Notes: a model not told the origin generated them from the sequence alone. A stretch of 64,000 nt of DNA from Streptomyces sp. SID13031 (GCF_010548305.1 NZ_JAAGLV010000002.1:1-64000); one strand, 5' to 3'. Positions 23,796 to 33,683 are shown, numbered from the stretch's first letter. Numbers and translations are program-made.

Positions 23796-26700
23796 GGCAC
23801 CGCCTACCCGCCTCGGCCGCCCAAGGGGCGACCATCGGCCAAGATGTGCGGGGGATGGCCCGGCGAGGTATCGCGGCGCTGGCTGCAGTGCTGGTGGCGA
23901 CGAGCGCCTTGGCCAGCACCGCCTCCGGCGTCTCGGCTTCTCCCACTCCTGTTGCGCAGCAGCAGGAGTGGGTGCCGAAGATCGAGGTTTCCAAGACCGC
24001 TGGTGTAGCTGAAGGTGAAGAGCTCACCGTCAAGGGGTCTGGGTTTGATCCGGTGGCCAATGCGAGTTTGCGGGTGCCGGTGACTCCTGGGCAGCCGGCT
24101 GGGGTTTATGTGGTGTTCGGGTCGTTTGCGGAGGGTTGGCGGCCGTCGACCGGGGCCGACTCGTCGACGCGGACGTTGCTGGATACCAAGTGGGCGTTGC
24201 CGCAGGTTTCGTTTGATCAGGTCAGCCGGGACTTCTCCAATCAGATCCCGCGGCTGGTCAAGCTGAACGAAGATGGCACCTTCGAGGTGAAGGTCAAGGC
24301 CAAGAAGGTTGCCGAGAATCCGCGCAACTACGGGGTTTACACCTATCCGGGTGGTGGCGCGGTCAACGCCGGGCATGAGCTCACGGTGCCGGTTGCGTTT
24401 GCGGGTGGTGGTGGGGATCCCGATCCGGGCGCCCCGCCCGTCGACACGATCGACTGGGGGTTGAAGCTCTCGTTCCGCAACTACATCGAGGGCAACATCG
24501 CGCACGGCTCGATCACCATGCGCCCGCCCACGACGCGGAACGCCGATGGCACCTTCCGCTTCCCGGTCGGTACCGGCGGCGCCTACTTCAAGGGTCACGA
24601 GACCCAGCCGGGCAACCCGCTGCTCGAGGTCACCGTCTCCGACGTGCGCGTGAAACTCAACGGTACAACGGGTTCCGTGGTCGCCGACGTGATCAGCAAG
24701 AGCCTGGAGAACGGCCAGCTGACCACGTACGACGATCTCGCGCTCGCCGACATCGACCTCGCCACCAAACCCGTTGTCATCAAGGACGGCGTCGCGACAG
24801 TCGTCGGCGCCGCCACCAAACTCACCGAAGCCGGCGTCCCAGCGTTCGCCAACTTCTACACCGCCGGTACTGCGCTCGACCCGATCAGCTTCTCGCTCAA
24901 GCAGACGCCGACGCCGGTCTGGGAGCCGAAGTTCGACCTCGTCGGTCCGGACGGCCAGCCGGTCACCGGCGTGCCCGCGGCAGGCCTCACCGTCACGGTT
25001 CGCGGCTCGGGCTTCGATCCGGCCGCCAACCTGTCGACCCGCCCGCCCGTAACGCCCGGCCTGCCTGCAGGCGTGTACGTCGTCTTCGGCAGCTTCGACG
25101 CGACCTGGCGTCCGTCCGAGAACGCGCCGGCCGAGTCCCGTCGCGTCCTTGACCAGAAGTGGGCACTCCCCGACGCATCCCGTCCCGGCGGCGCGAACCC
25201 GGCGTACGTGACCCTCAAACCCGACGGCACCTTCGAGACGACCCTCGCGGTCAAGCCGGCCGACACGGCCAAGGGCACCTATGGCATCGCGACGTACGCC
25301 GCCGGCGGTGCCGCACCGAACGCGGCCCAGGAACTCCTGAAGCCGCTCACCTTCACCACTCCCAGTACTCCGATCCTGACGGTCACGCCGAACACCGACG
25401 TCGCCGACAAGCAGGCCGTCACGGTCAAGGGCACCGGCTTCGCGGCCAACAGAGCCCTGTACGTCGCGCAGACGCCGCAGGGCAAGTCGGGCGAATCGAA
25501 CCCGTCGCCGTTCTCGGGCGCCCAACGCGTCGTGACCTCGGCGACCGGCACATTCGAGGCCTCCGTCGAGGCGACGGTGAAGTTCAGCAACGAGGGCGCC
25601 GACGTGGACTGCGTGGCCGTGCCTTGCTATATCGCGAGCTTCAACTCACCGCTTGCCTCCGACAACGTCGAGGTCGACCGCCGCGGCGATCGCAGCCAGG
25701 ACGTCTTCCAGGCAATCAAATTCAAGCCGGCCGGCCCGCAGCCGGTGCTACCGGCAATCACCACCCAGCCGTTGCCAGCAACAACCATTGCTGGCGGAAA
25801 CGTGTCCTTCACGGCAATCGCCACCGGTACTCCGGCGCCGTCGGTGCAGTGGGAGCGCAGCGACGACGCCGGCAAGACCTGGACCCCGATCTCCTCGCCG
25901 TCCGCGCTGACGAGAACGCTGTTCCTGACCGCCGTCACGGCTGCCGACCATGACGCCAGGTTCCGCGCGGTGTACAGCAACGAGGCCGGGTCGGCGACCT
26001 CCGAACCGGTTGCGCTGACGGTCACCGTGCCCTCGGTCAAGGTTGCCCCGGGCAACGTCAAGCCCGGCGAGGAGCTCGTCCTCACCGGCACCGGCTTCCC
26101 AAGGGACCAGAAGGTGAAGGCGGTCGTCGATGCCGGCAAGCCCGCGGAGTTCACCTTCCGCAACGAGAACGGCCAGACCGTCATCGTCAGCTCGGCCGAC
26201 GGCAAGCAACTGAAGGTTGTCAGCGGCAAGCTCCAGGTCGTCAGCGGAGCCAAGGTCAACGTTCGCGTGACGGGCCTGACCAACAGCAAGGCGAACACGA
26301 CGGCGGCGCCGAGCGGGTTCTACGTCCTGACCGCGGTCGACAACGGCCCGGGCAAGCAGGCGTCCCCGGCGATCGGCGGTGCCGATATGACCGGCTCGTC
26401 CGGCGAATCCCAGTGGATCACGAACTTCCCGTACGCCGGCTCGGAGAACATCGTCGTACCGATCGGGGCCGACCTGGTCGCGAAGGCGTCGGTGAAGATC
26501 TCCGCGGCCGACGAGCTCACCGACTGCACCGAGGCGCGGACGGGATGCGTGCTCTATCTGCGCACCGACCACCGCTCGACGGCCAACCGGGAGTTCGACG
26601 TCCGGGTGCCGTTGCAGTTCGTGGCGACGGCCGGCCCCGACGAGGGGACGGTACTGGGAGAGCAACGGGCAGATGCCGATGGCAACGTCTCCTTCAGCTG

Positions 26701-27034
26701 GAAGGTACCCGCGGAGTTCGCTGCCGGCGAGCACACCGTGATGCTGTCGGCGGCCGTGAAGTACACCGCCACGGCGACCTTCACAGTGACTGCGAAGCCG
26801 ACGCCCACGCCCTCCCCGACGCCTTCCCCGACACCGACGAACAGCTCGTCGCCGACCTCGTCACCGACGGCCACCACCACGGAGCCGCCGTTGACGAACG
26901 CACCGACTAAACCGACCGGCGCGCTGGCCAGTACTGGCGGTGCGTCCCTGTGGTTGCCGCTCCTCGGAGCGTTGTTGCTGATCACCGGTGTCGCCATCAC
27001 CCTGGCGACCCGCCGACGGAAGGCCAAGGCATGA
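23792..27034 (+). CDS. HtaA-domain heme-binding cell-wall protein, LASTG-anchored
   Basis: This 1080-residue exported protein has a signal peptide ending near 48, a GSGFDP-type beta module (60-205), an HtaA domain (220-370, WGLKLSFRNYIEG), a second module (377-540) and a third (about 545-665). An Ig-like domain (about 668-760), a fourth module with the ECT...GCVLYLRTDHRSTANR ending, a Thr/Ser/Pro stalk, LASTG at 1045-1049, a helix and an RRRK tail follow. In Corynebacterium HtaA, conserved Tyr and His residues bind heme; Y231, H269 and Y356 are candidates here. It overlaps the previous stop as ATGA. ATG 23855 is an alternative start that gives a tighter signal peptide. It probably strips heme and hands it to HmuT. 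Confidence 0.88.
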   Translation: MRHRLPASAAQGATIGQDVRGMARRGIAALAAVLVATSALASTASGVSASPTPVAQQQEWVPKIEVSKTAGVAEGEELTVKGSGFDPVANASLRVPVTPGQPAGVYVVFGSFAEGWRPSTGADSSTRTLLDTKWALPQVSFDQVSRDFSNQIPRLVKLNEDGTFEVKVKAKKVAENPRNYGVYTYPGGGAVNAGHELTVPVAFAGGGGDPDPGAPPVDTIDWGLKLSFRNYIEGNIAHGSITMRPPTTRNADGTFRFPVGTGGAYFKGHETQPGNPLLEVTVSDVRVKLNGTTGSVVADVISKSLENGQLTTYDDLALADIDLATKPVVIKDGVATVVGAATKLTEAGVPAFANFYTAGTALDPISFSLKQTPTPVWEPKFDLVGPDGQPVTGVPAAGLTVTVRGSGFDPAANLSTRPPVTPGLPAGVYVVFGSFDATWRPSENAPAESRRVLDQKWALPDASRPGGANPAYVTLKPDGTFETTLAVKPADTAKGTYGIATYAAGGAAPNAAQELLKPLTFTTPSTPILTVTPNTDVADKQAVTVKGTGFAANRALYVAQTPQGKSGESNPSPFSGAQRVVTSATGTFEASVEATVKFSNEGADVDCVAVPCYIASFNSPLASDNVEVDRRGDRSQDVFQAIKFKPAGPQPVLPAITTQPLPATTIAGGNVSFTAIATGTPAPSVQWERSDDAGKTWTPISSPSALTRTLFLTAVTAADHDARFRAVYSNEAGSATSEPVALTVTVPSVKVAPGNVKPGEELVLTGTGFPRDQKVKAVVDAGKPAEFTFRNENGQTVIVSSADGKQLKVVSGKLQVVSGAKVNVRVTGLTNSKANTTAAPSGFYVLTAVDNGPGKQASPAIGGADMTGSSGESQWITNFPYAGSENIVVPIGADLVAKASVKISAADELTDCTEARTGCVLYLRTDHRSTANREFDVRVPLQFVATAGPDEGTVLGEQRADADGNVSFSWKVPAEFAAGEHTVMLSAAVKYTATATFTVTAKPTPTPSPTPSPTPTNSSSPTSSPTATTTEPPLTNAPTKPTGALASTGGASLWLPLLGALLLITGVAITLATRRRKAKA

Positions 27035-27327
27035 CTGACCCGTTCGATCCCGAGATCGTGCTCGCCGTGCTCCGGCACATGAACGAGGACCACGCGCACG
27101 ATTCGCTGCTGATCGTCCGTACGCTCGGCGGCCAGCCGACGGCGACCTCCGTCGTACTGACCTCGATCGGCCCGGATGGCGCCACCTTCAAGGCGATGCT
27201 GCCGACCGGCGACTCGATCGACGTCATCCTGGCCTGGTCGAGCACGATCCGCGAGCGGCCGCAGTTCCGCGGTGAGTTCGCACGCTGGTATCAGGAGGCG
27301 GTGACGCGTACCTCGTCCGGCGGGTAG
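27031..27327 (+). CDS. DUF2470 domain protein (heme-locus HugZ-like C-terminal domain)
   Basis: This 98-residue soluble protein consists of a DUF2470 domain: VLAVLRHMNEDHAHDSLLIV at the start, then the glycine/aspartate-rich middle and RGEFARWYQEA at the end. The same domain forms the C terminus of HugZ/HutZ heme-degrading proteins, and its HMNEDHxD helix lies near heme. It overlaps the HtaA-domain gene as ATGA, so a role in intracellular heme handling is likely. Its 3' end runs 37 bp into the convergent histidine kinase gene. Confidence 0.85.
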   Translation: MTDPFDPEIVLAVLRHMNEDHAHDSLLIVRTLGGQPTATSVVLTSIGPDGATFKAMLPTGDSIDVILAWSSTIRERPQFRGEFARWYQEAVTRTSSGG

Positions 27328-29156
27328 AGCGGATAGAGCGGCAACCGGAGGGTGAAGGTGGAGCCTTCGTCGAGCGTGCTGGTCGCGCTGGTGGTGCCGC
27401 CGTGCGCCTCGATCAGGCTGCGCACGATCGGCAGTCCGAGGCCGCTTCCACCGGTATGACGGTTGCGGGACTGCTCGGCGCGCCAGAACCGGTCGAAGAC
27501 CTTCGGCAGGTCCTCGGGGGCGATGCCCGCACCGGTGTCGCTCACGTCGATGACAACCTCGGTACCGTCGACGCGGCCCTCGATCCGGACGCTGCCCCCG
27601 GCCGGGGTGAAGCGGAGTGCGTTGGCGACCAGGTTGCCGACGGCTTGCCGCAGCCGGACCGGGTCGGCCTCCAGTTCGATGTCGCCGATGGTTGCCGAGG
27701 ACAACGTGATGCCGGCGTGCTCGGCCTGGCTCCGGAAGGTGCCGGCCACCTGGTCGAGCAACAATCCGAGGTAGACCCGCTCGGGATGGATCCGCAGGTT
27801 GCCGGCGTCGGCGGTGGCCAGGTCGCGCAGGTCGTCGAGAATGTGTTGCAGCAGGGCGGCTTCCTCGCTGAGTGAGGCGATGAAGGTCGCGTCCGGCTGG
27901 GCGACGCCGTCCTCGACGGCTTCCAGCCAGCCGCGGATGTTGCTCAGCGGTGTCCGCAGCTCGTGCGCGATATCGCTGACCATTGCTCTGCGCAACGATT
28001 CGGTCTTGGCCCGGGCATCGGCCAGCTCGTTGAAGGCGAGCGACAGTTGGCCGATCTCGTCGGTGCCCCGCACTCGCACCCGGACGTTCTCGTCGCCGCT
28101 GGTCATCTGCCGAGAGGCCTTGGTCAGCGCTCGCAGCGGCTGCACGAGGCGGATTCCGCCGACCGCGGCGATCAGCACGGTGATACCGAGGATCGCGGCG
28201 GCGACCCCGGCGATCCGCTTCTGGTTGGCGGGCGACAGGTCGAGCTCGGCCGACGCCTCACTGTGGGTGCTCACGAACAGCAGCGCCGGCGGAGCGACGT
28301 ACGGGGTGAGCTGGGCGCGGCGGGAGGCGGTCAGGCAGGCTTCGACGACTGCGGAGTCGGGCAACGGGGCCGCTGCACTGGACTTGACCGCCGGCTCTTC
28401 GCGGGGCCTGCTGGCCTGGGGCTGCAACTGGCTGGTGGTGACGCCGAGGAACGGTGTCCAGCTCAGATCGGCCTGGATCTTGATCGGGGTGACCGGTCCG
28501 CGTTTGGCCAGGCAGGTGTTGACCCGGTTCTGCAGGTCCGCGTACGCCTTGGCCTGCTGCGTGTCGATATCGTCCAGCGCGACCGTCCGGCACTCGTCCA
28601 GGTCGAACTGCGGCGCTCCCTCGATCTGCGGCCTGCCGGTCGGGCCGTAGGTGATCTTGCCGAGTCCGCTCGTGCGGTTCTGGACGCAGCTGAGGACTCG
28701 CTGGGCCACGCCGTCGAGTCTGGTCTTCTCTGCGTCGGCGAGTTTGAACGGGCCGAGTACGCGCGCATCGATCTGTCCGGCGGCGTCGGTCGGCGTACCG
28801 CCGAGGCCGGAGCTGAGGTCGAGCGGCCAGACGGTCGCGGACTGGACCTGGTTCGCCGGGACGGGCTGGCCGGCGAGGGGTTCGCGGTCGCGGGTGGTGA
28901 GGGAGATCTGCCGGCCGGTGTCGTGGCTGAGCTTGGAGATCTCCTTGCCGACGCCGGACCAGGTGCGGTGCGTCGCGGCGTACCCGATCAGGGTGTTGTA
29001 GATCTTCGCGTCGTCGGCCAGCGCCTGGCCCTGTTGCTGCTGGATGGCGACCGTCGTACTGCGGGCCGCGAGCCAGGCCGTCGCCGCGATCGAGCAGAGC
29101 GCGATCAGGACGGCGCCGGCCAGCAGCCGCACGAGCAAGCTCCGGCGGGCGGTCAT
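27291..29156 (-). CDS. HAMP-domain sensor histidine kinase
   Basis: This 621-residue membrane kinase has TM1 at about 9-31, a large extracytoplasmic sensor of about 285 residues, TM2 at 316-336, HAMP at 337-390, HisKA with phospho-accepting H398 (SDIAHELRTP) and a HATPase domain ending GGSGLGLPIV and STFTLRLP. The sensor contains four cysteines (157, 189, 215 and 274) suited to two disulfides. It starts 1 bp after the response regulator stop. It should sense an envelope signal linked to the ABC exporter upstream. The 3' end overlaps the DUF2470 gene tail to tail. Confidence 0.92.
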   Translation of the reverse strand: MTARRSLLVRLLAGAVLIALCSIAATAWLAARSTTVAIQQQQGQALADDAKIYNTLIGYAATHRTWSGVGKEISKLSHDTGRQISLTTRDREPLAGQPVPANQVQSATVWPLDLSSGLGGTPTDAAGQIDARVLGPFKLADAEKTRLDGVAQRVLSCVQNRTSGLGKITYGPTGRPQIEGAPQFDLDECRTVALDDIDTQQAKAYADLQNRVNTCLAKRGPVTPIKIQADLSWTPFLGVTTSQLQPQASRPREEPAVKSSAAAPLPDSAVVEACLTASRRAQLTPYVAPPALLFVSTHSEASAELDLSPANQKRIAGVAAAILGITVLIAAVGGIRLVQPLRALTKASRQMTSGDENVRVRVRGTDEIGQLSLAFNELADARAKTESLRRAMVSDIAHELRTPLSNIRGWLEAVEDGVAQPDATFIASLSEEAALLQHILDDLRDLATADAGNLRIHPERVYLGLLLDQVAGTFRSQAEHAGITLSSATIGDIELEADPVRLRQAVGNLVANALRFTPAGGSVRIEGRVDGTEVVIDVSDTGAGIAPEDLPKVFDRFWRAEQSRNRHTGGSGLGLPIVRSLIEAHGGTTSATSTLDEGSTFTLRLPLYPLYPPDEVRVTAS

Positions 29157-29157
29157 C

Positions 29158-29856
29158 TCACCCGTCGGTCAGCTTGTAGCCGACGCCGTAGACGGTCAGC
29201 AGGCGGATCGGTTTGCGCGGGTCGGGCTCGATTTTCTTGCGCAGGTTGAGTACGTGGGTGTCGATCGTTCGGGTGGTGATGTACTGGTCGATGCCGTGCA
29301 GTTGCTCTAGCAACTGGGCCCGGGTGAAGACGCGATGCGGCCGGGCGGCCATCGTGGCGATCAGCCGGAACTCGCCCGGAGTACAGGTGACTTTGTTGCC
29401 GTCAGCAAACAGTTCGTGGCGTTCGGGGTCAACCGAGACGCCACCGACGCGGAGCATCGGGTCGGGCTCGTTCGCTTTGCCGCCGGTACTCGCGCTGCTG
29501 CGGCGGAGGAGGGTGCGGACGCGGGCGGCGAGCTCGCGCGGGCTGAAGGGTTTGGTCATGTAGTCGTCGGCGCCGAGGTCGAGGCCGAGCAGCATGTCCT
29601 CCTCTTCGGTCCGGGCGGTCAGCATCAGCACCGGGATATCGGACTCGCGGCGCAGGATCCGGCAGACGTCGAGGCCGTCGACGCCGGGCAGCATCACGTC
29701 CAGGACGAGCAGCTCGGGTTGCCGGCGGCGGACCTCCTCGAGCGCGGACCGTCCGTCGTGGACGACGATCACCGAGTGGTTCTCGCGTTCGAGGTAGCGC
29801 CGGACCAGCTCGGCCTGCTTCTCGTCGTCCTCGGCAAGCACGACCTGGGCACACAT
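29158..29856 (-). CDS. OmpR/PhoB-family response regulator
   Basis: This 232-residue regulator has a receiver domain (about 3-115) with acidic pocket EDD, phospho-acceptor in LLVLDVMLPG, the switch TAR and lysine in TKPF. It is followed by a winged-helix DNA-binding domain (about 135-230, TRTIDTHVLNLRKKIE and GVGYKL). ATG 29856 is chosen since conserved sequence starts there; the frame stays open far upstream inside the permease gene's antisense-like region. The cognate kinase follows at once. OmpR-type direct repeats at 29911 and 33684 are candidate targets. Confidence 0.93.
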   Translation of the reverse strand: MCAQVVLAEDDEKQAELVRRYLERENHSVIVVHDGRSALEEVRRRQPELLVLDVMLPGVDGLDVCRILRRESDIPVLMLTARTEEEDMLLGLDLGADDYMTKPFSPRELAARVRTLLRRSSASTGGKANEPDPMLRVGGVSVDPERHELFADGNKVTCTPGEFRLIATMAARPHRVFTRAQLLEQLHGIDQYITTRTIDTHVLNLRKKIEPDPRKPIRLLTVYGVGYKLTDG

Positions 29857-29910
29857 GTCCTCGACTATAGGTCGCAAGGTCTTTGCTTCGGGCGATGTCG
29901 GCGGAGCCGG

Positions 29911-29926
29911 GACAACTTCCTGACAA
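29911..29926 (-). promoter_or_regulatory. OmpR-type direct repeat upstream of the response regulator gene
   Basis: On the minus strand TTGTCAGGAAGTTGTC has two TTGTC half-sites with an 11-bp period, one helical turn. It lies in the 83-bp gap between permease and response regulator, 55 bp from the regulator start. It matches the site at 33684 at 12 of 16 positions. Autoregulation is the natural reading. Confidence 0.5.
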
Positions 29927-29939
29927 TTGAGCTGTCTCG

Positions 29940-31244
29940 TCAATCTGAGGCCAGGGCTTCCGTTGGGGTGAGCAACGATGCTCTGACCGCGGGATAGACA
30001 CCGGCCAGTACGCCGACGCTCACCGAGGCGCCCAGTCCGGCGAGTACCGCGGACGCCGGGATCACGATCGGCCAGCCCTGCGCATCGGCGTAGCCGATCA
30101 CGCCGAGGACGCCGAGGACCGCGCCCATCAGGCCGCCGATCGCGCAGAGGACGACCGACTCGGTCAGGAACTGGCCGCGGATCTGCCGCCGGTTGGCGCC
30201 GAGGGCGCGACGGAGGCCGATCTCGCGGCGGCGTTCGAGCACCGAGATCACCATCGTGTTGGCGACGCCGATCCCGCCGACGAGCAGGGCGACACCGGCC
30301 AGGCCGAGGAACAAGGTGGAGAAGGCGTTCTGGGTGATGCGTTTCGCTGCGAGCGCCTCCGAGGGGCGGCTGACCTGGACCATGCCTGGTTGCTCGGGGC
30401 TGAGGGTGCGACCGAGCACAGCCCGGACGTCCTCCACGGCGGTGTCCGTCGAGCGGACGTACACGACTGATGGCCTGCCGTCGAAGCCGAGTGTGGTCTT
30501 TGCCGCGTCCCAACCGATCAGCACGGATTGCTCGACGTCGGGTGCGAGTGGCGAGGCGGAGAGGATTCCGATGACGGTGAACCAGGTGTCGTTGAGCAGG
30601 ATCCGGGGCAGCGGCTGCCCGGCCGGGAGGTCGGTGATGCCCAGCCAGGTAGCGGATTTCGCGCCGAGAACGACGGTCGGGAACTTGTCGGTTGCCTGAG
30701 ACAAAAACTTGCCCGAGTAAACCTTCGTGCCGAGCAGGCCCAGCAGATTGGGCGTGCCCGCGAGCACGGTGATCCCGCTGCTGTTGGTGGTCGCGTCGAT
30801 CTTGTCGGACCGCCGAACGCTCGCGTGCACGTTGGCGACCCCACTGACTTCCTGCACCGGCCCGATCCGCGCAGCCATCCCCACCGACTCGGGCGGCAAC
30901 CCGGTGGCCTGACTCGGGTCATTCGCATTCGGCACCGCGGCCGCCCGCAACAGATCAGGCCCAAGCGTCGACAGCTCATCCAGCACAGCCTGCTGACTCG
31001 ACGCCGGAATCCCGGTCACCACGATCATGGTGGCGATCCCGATGGAAATCCCCAGCGCCGACAGTGCGGCCCGCATCGGCCTGGTACGCACCCGAGTAAG
31101 GCCGAGCAAGAGCAGGTCAGAGACGGGCAACCGCACTGGCTGAGTCAGCCGATTCGCGCTAGCGCGCGAACGTCGCAGACGGTGTCCGGCCAGGCGCAGC
31201 CGGCCAGCAGTGGGACGAGTCGCCTCCGCCTCCGCACGCTTCAT
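29940..31244 (-). CDS. ABC transporter permease, MacB/FtsX type
   Basis: This 434-residue permease has one N-terminal helix (about 58-80), a large extracytoplasmic MacB-like periplasmic core domain (about 85-290) and three C-terminal helices of the FtsX domain (about 305-425). The conserved [13 protein letters not shown] coupling segment lies between helices. Its first 45 residues are basic and unusual. Such mechanotransmission transporters do not carry substrate across the bilayer but move extracytoplasmic partners. It overlaps the ATPase gene by 4 bp. Confidence 0.9.
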   Translation of the reverse strand: MKRAEAEATRPTAGRLRLAGHRLRRSRASANRLTQPVRLPVSDLLLLGLTRVRTRPMRAALSALGISIGIATMIVVTGIPASSQQAVLDELSTLGPDLLRAAAVPNANDPSQATGLPPESVGMAARIGPVQEVSGVANVHASVRRSDKIDATTNSSGITVLAGTPNLLGLLGTKVYSGKFLSQATDKFPTVVLGAKSATWLGITDLPAGQPLPRILLNDTWFTVIGILSASPLAPDVEQSVLIGWDAAKTTLGFDGRPSVVYVRSTDTAVEDVRAVLGRTLSPEQPGMVQVSRPSEALAAKRITQNAFSTLFLGLAGVALLVGGIGVANTMVISVLERRREIGLRRALGANRRQIRGQFLTESVVLCAIGGLMGAVLGVLGVIGYADAQGWPIVIPASAVLAGLGASVSVGVLAGVYPAVRASLLTPTEALASD

Positions 31245-31909
31245 TCGGCGCCCACCAGGCGGCCGTCGCGCATTTCTACCTGGCGGGGCATCTGGGCGGC
31301 GATCTCCCGGTCGTGGGTGATGACGGCGATCGTCGTGCCGGCGGTGTGGAGCTGGGTCAGTAGTCCGAGGACTGCCAGGCCGTTGGCGGTGTCGAGGGCT
31401 CCGGTGGGTTCGTCGGCCAGGACCACGGCGGGGCTGTTGACGAGGGCTCTCGCGATGGCGACTCGTTGGCGTTCGCCGCCGGAGAGTTGGTGGGGGTGGT
31501 GGTTCGCCCGGTGGGACAGGCCGACCTTGGCGAGTGCCTCCAGGGCGAGTGGCTTGCGATCGCGGCGCGGCGTACCGGCATACAGGAGGCCGGTGGCGAC
31601 GTTCTCGGTGGCGGTGTGGCCGTCGGCGAGGTGGAACTGCTGGAAGACGAAGCCGATCGACCGGCCGCGCAGGGCGGAGAGCTCGCGGTCGGACAGGCCG
31701 GCGACGTCCTGGCCGCTGATCGCGACCGTTCCCGCGCTCGGGCGGTCGAGCGTGCCCATCAGGTTGAGCAGCGTGGACTTACCCGAACCGGACGGGCCGA
31801 CGATCGCGATCAGCTCGCCGCGATCGATCCGCAGCGAGACGTCGTCCAGTGCACGGACGCCACCGGGATACTCCTTCACTGCATGGCTGAGCTCGACCAC
31901 GGCGGTCAT
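31241..31909 (-). CDS. ABC transporter ATP-binding protein, MacB/LolD type
   Basis: This 222-residue ATPase has Walker A GPSGSGKS (38-45), Q-loop FVFQQFHL, signature LSGGERQR, Walker [13 protein letters not shown] and switch H in ITHD. It belongs to the MacB/LolD/FtsE group that powers FtsX-fold permeases. The gene overlaps both the adaptor upstream and the permease downstream by 4 bp, so the three subunits are made in step. Confidence 0.93.
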   Translation of the reverse strand: MTAVVELSHAVKEYPGGVRALDDVSLRIDRGELIAIVGPSGSGKSTLLNLMGTLDRPSAGTVAISGQDVAGLSDRELSALRGRSIGFVFQQFHLADGHTATENVATGLLYAGTPRRDRKPLALEALAKVGLSHRANHHPHQLSGGERQRVAIARALVNSPAVVLADEPTGALDTANGLAVLGLLTQLHTAGTTIAVITHDREIAAQMPRQVEMRDGRLVGAE

Positions 31910-33051
31910 GAAGTCGTCACCACCTTCTGGCCGGCCTGCAGTCCGGCGCCGGAGATCTCGACGTTGCCGTCGGCAAACATTCCGGTCTTCACGCCGACCA
32001 GCGCCGACGTCGTACCGTTCACCACTTGAACCGCATAGCCGCCTTCCCGCAAAGCAAGCAACGCAGCAACCGGTACTACGAGCACGCCCTTGCGCGATGC
32101 CCCCGGAACTGTGACGGTCACCGGACCCGAGTCGACCCCGGTACTCGCGGCCTGCTGGTCGAGCGTGATCATCGCCGCCACCTGAGGCTTCTTGCCGCCA
32201 TCGGCCGGATTGCCATCGCTCGGCGGCGCGGCCGCATCGGTGCCCACACTACGGATCGTGCCAGTGGTCGCTTTGCCGTTGGGCAGCGTGAGTTTCACCT
32301 TCGCGCCGACCATGATCCCTTGCGTGGAGTCGGCATCGACCGGCAGCGTGACAACCTTGTCGGTGGCGGTCACACCGAGGATGTCCGCCGTCGCGGGGTC
32401 GCCCAGCGCGACCTTGATCGAGTCGACCCGGACAGCGCCGGGCAGCACGATGACGGTCGCCGGATCGATCACCCCGGTCGCGGCCAGGTCGAGCGACTTC
32501 TGCCATTCCTTGATCGCCTTGGTCGTTGCCGCGGTCAACTTGTCGGTCGTTGTCTTGGGCAAGAAACCGAGCACGGTCAGGTTCTCCTTCACCACCCGCA
32601 CGTCCGGACCCTCGATCGGCTTGTCCTTCGCCGGCGGGGCGCTGGGGGGAGTGGAGGGCGGCGGGGTACCAGGCGTCTTCGGCGGTGCCGCCGGCTTGCC
32701 GATCGTGCGGAACAGCGGCGTACCGCCGTAGAACAACACGACCGGCTTGTCGTCGACGCGGAACAGGACATCACCCTGCTCCAGCGCCGCGCCAACCTTG
32801 GGCAACCAGGTGATCGTCCCGCCCGCATGGCTCTTGACCGTCTGGCCGGCGCCGTACCCGAGTCGTCCGTTCAGATCCTTCGCCTGGGACAGGTCGGCCC
32901 GCACGATCTCCACCGTCTGGGCCGGATCCGGACCGTCCGCCGCCACCGCTTTCTCCGGCTTGTCGAAGAGCCGGAACCCGGCCACTCCGGCGCCGGCCAC
33001 TACGACAGCCCCCGTGACCAGCGCGATGACCCGGTTGGAACGCTTGCTCAC
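31906..33051 (-). CDS. Peptidoglycan-binding efflux adaptor protein
   Basis: This 381-residue protein has one N-terminal membrane helix (about 7-25). An adaptor-like barrel/lipoyl hairpin (about 40-105, [20 protein letters not shown]) and a Pro-rich linker come next. A PG_binding_1 domain (about 135-180, [15 protein letters not shown]) and C-terminal beta domains similar to RND/MacA adaptors follow. In actinomycetes such proteins link MacB-like ABC pumps to the cell wall. The GTG at 33051 overlaps the lipoprotein stop as GTGA. The frame continues upstream without homology. Confidence 0.85.
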   Translation of the reverse strand: MSKRSNRVIALVTGAVVVAGAGVAGFRLFDKPEKAVAADGPDPAQTVEIVRADLSQAKDLNGRLGYGAGQTVKSHAGGTITWLPKVGAALEQGDVLFRVDDKPVVLFYGGTPLFRTIGKPAAPPKTPGTPPPSTPPSAPPAKDKPIEGPDVRVVKENLTVLGFLPKTTTDKLTAATTKAIKEWQKSLDLAATGVIDPATVIVLPGAVRVDSIKVALGDPATADILGVTATDKVVTLPVDADSTQGIMVGAKVKLTLPNGKATTGTIRSVGTDAAAPPSDGNPADGGKKPQVAAMITLDQQAASTGVDSGPVTVTVPGASRKGVLVVPVAALLALREGGYAVQVVNGTTSALVGVKTGMFADGNVEISGAGLQAGQKVVTTS

Positions 33052-33662
33052 TTGCCGGCCACCTCGCGCTGGCACTCCGGCATCAGGTCCATGCCCTTGG
33101 TGATCGACTGCATGTCGTTCTGCGGTCCGCCCAGCGACGGCCCGACGATGCCCGACGAGGTGTCGGTGGACAGTTCGACGTACTTGACGCCCTTGTCCTT
33201 GAGGCACTGCACGACCTTCCGGCCGAAGTCCAGCGCGTCGGGGTTGTTCGCGTCGATCTCCCAGGCCGGCAGCGGCAGCTTCGGCTCGCAGACCTCGCCG
33301 GCGTTCTTGGCCTTCTTCGGGTCGGTCGTCGGCCCACTGCCGAGCACACCGGGCTCCTTGCTCCGCGCCGAGGTGTCGATGCCGTTGTCCTTCAGGCAGG
33401 CCATGTACGGCGCGTACAGGCGCTTGCGGTCGGCTTCGGTCATGTCGATCCGCTCCCGCGGCCGGCCGGCGTCCGGGTCCTTCGGCGTCGCCTTGGTGGT
33501 CGTCTTGCCCGACGGCGGCGGTGTCGTGAGGGTGGCGATCTCCGGGGCCTTGCCGGGGTCATTGCTCTGAGCCTGCTGATCGGCCTTCGCCGAGGAGCAG
33601 CCCGTCGCCACGGCGGCGAGCAGGACCAGCGGGGCCAGCCTGAAGAGCTTGGTGGTCGTCAT
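33048..33662 (-). CDS. Putative lipoprotein with CLKDxG repeats
   Basis: This 204-residue exported protein has lipobox cysteine C22 (AVATGC), then a Thr/Pro/Lys linker and a small domain with two related elements, ACLKDNGID and QCLKDKGVK. Cysteines also occur in GEVCEPK and MPECQR, giving four besides the lipidated one. ATG 33662 has GTGGAG before it; GTG 33671 is possible. It is first in the operon lipoprotein-adaptor-ATPase-permease. No named family is recognised. It could be a ligand-binding or sensor partner of the exporter. Confidence 0.7.
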   Translation of the reverse strand: MTTTKLFRLAPLVLLAAVATGCSSAKADQQAQSNDPGKAPEIATLTTPPPSGKTTTKATPKDPDAGRPRERIDMTEADRKRLYAPYMACLKDNGIDTSARSKEPGVLGSGPTTDPKKAKNAGEVCEPKLPLPAWEIDANNPDALDFGRKVVQCLKDKGVKYVELSTDTSSGIVGPSLGGPQNDMQSITKGMDLMPECQREVAGK

Positions 33663-33683
33663 ACGCTCCACAGTGCTGACCGA

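Noticed and set aside
29857..30513. N-terminal extension of the response regulator
   Set aside because: The frame runs opposite the permease-coding sequence in a wrong phase; the receiver domain starts at the ATG 29856.
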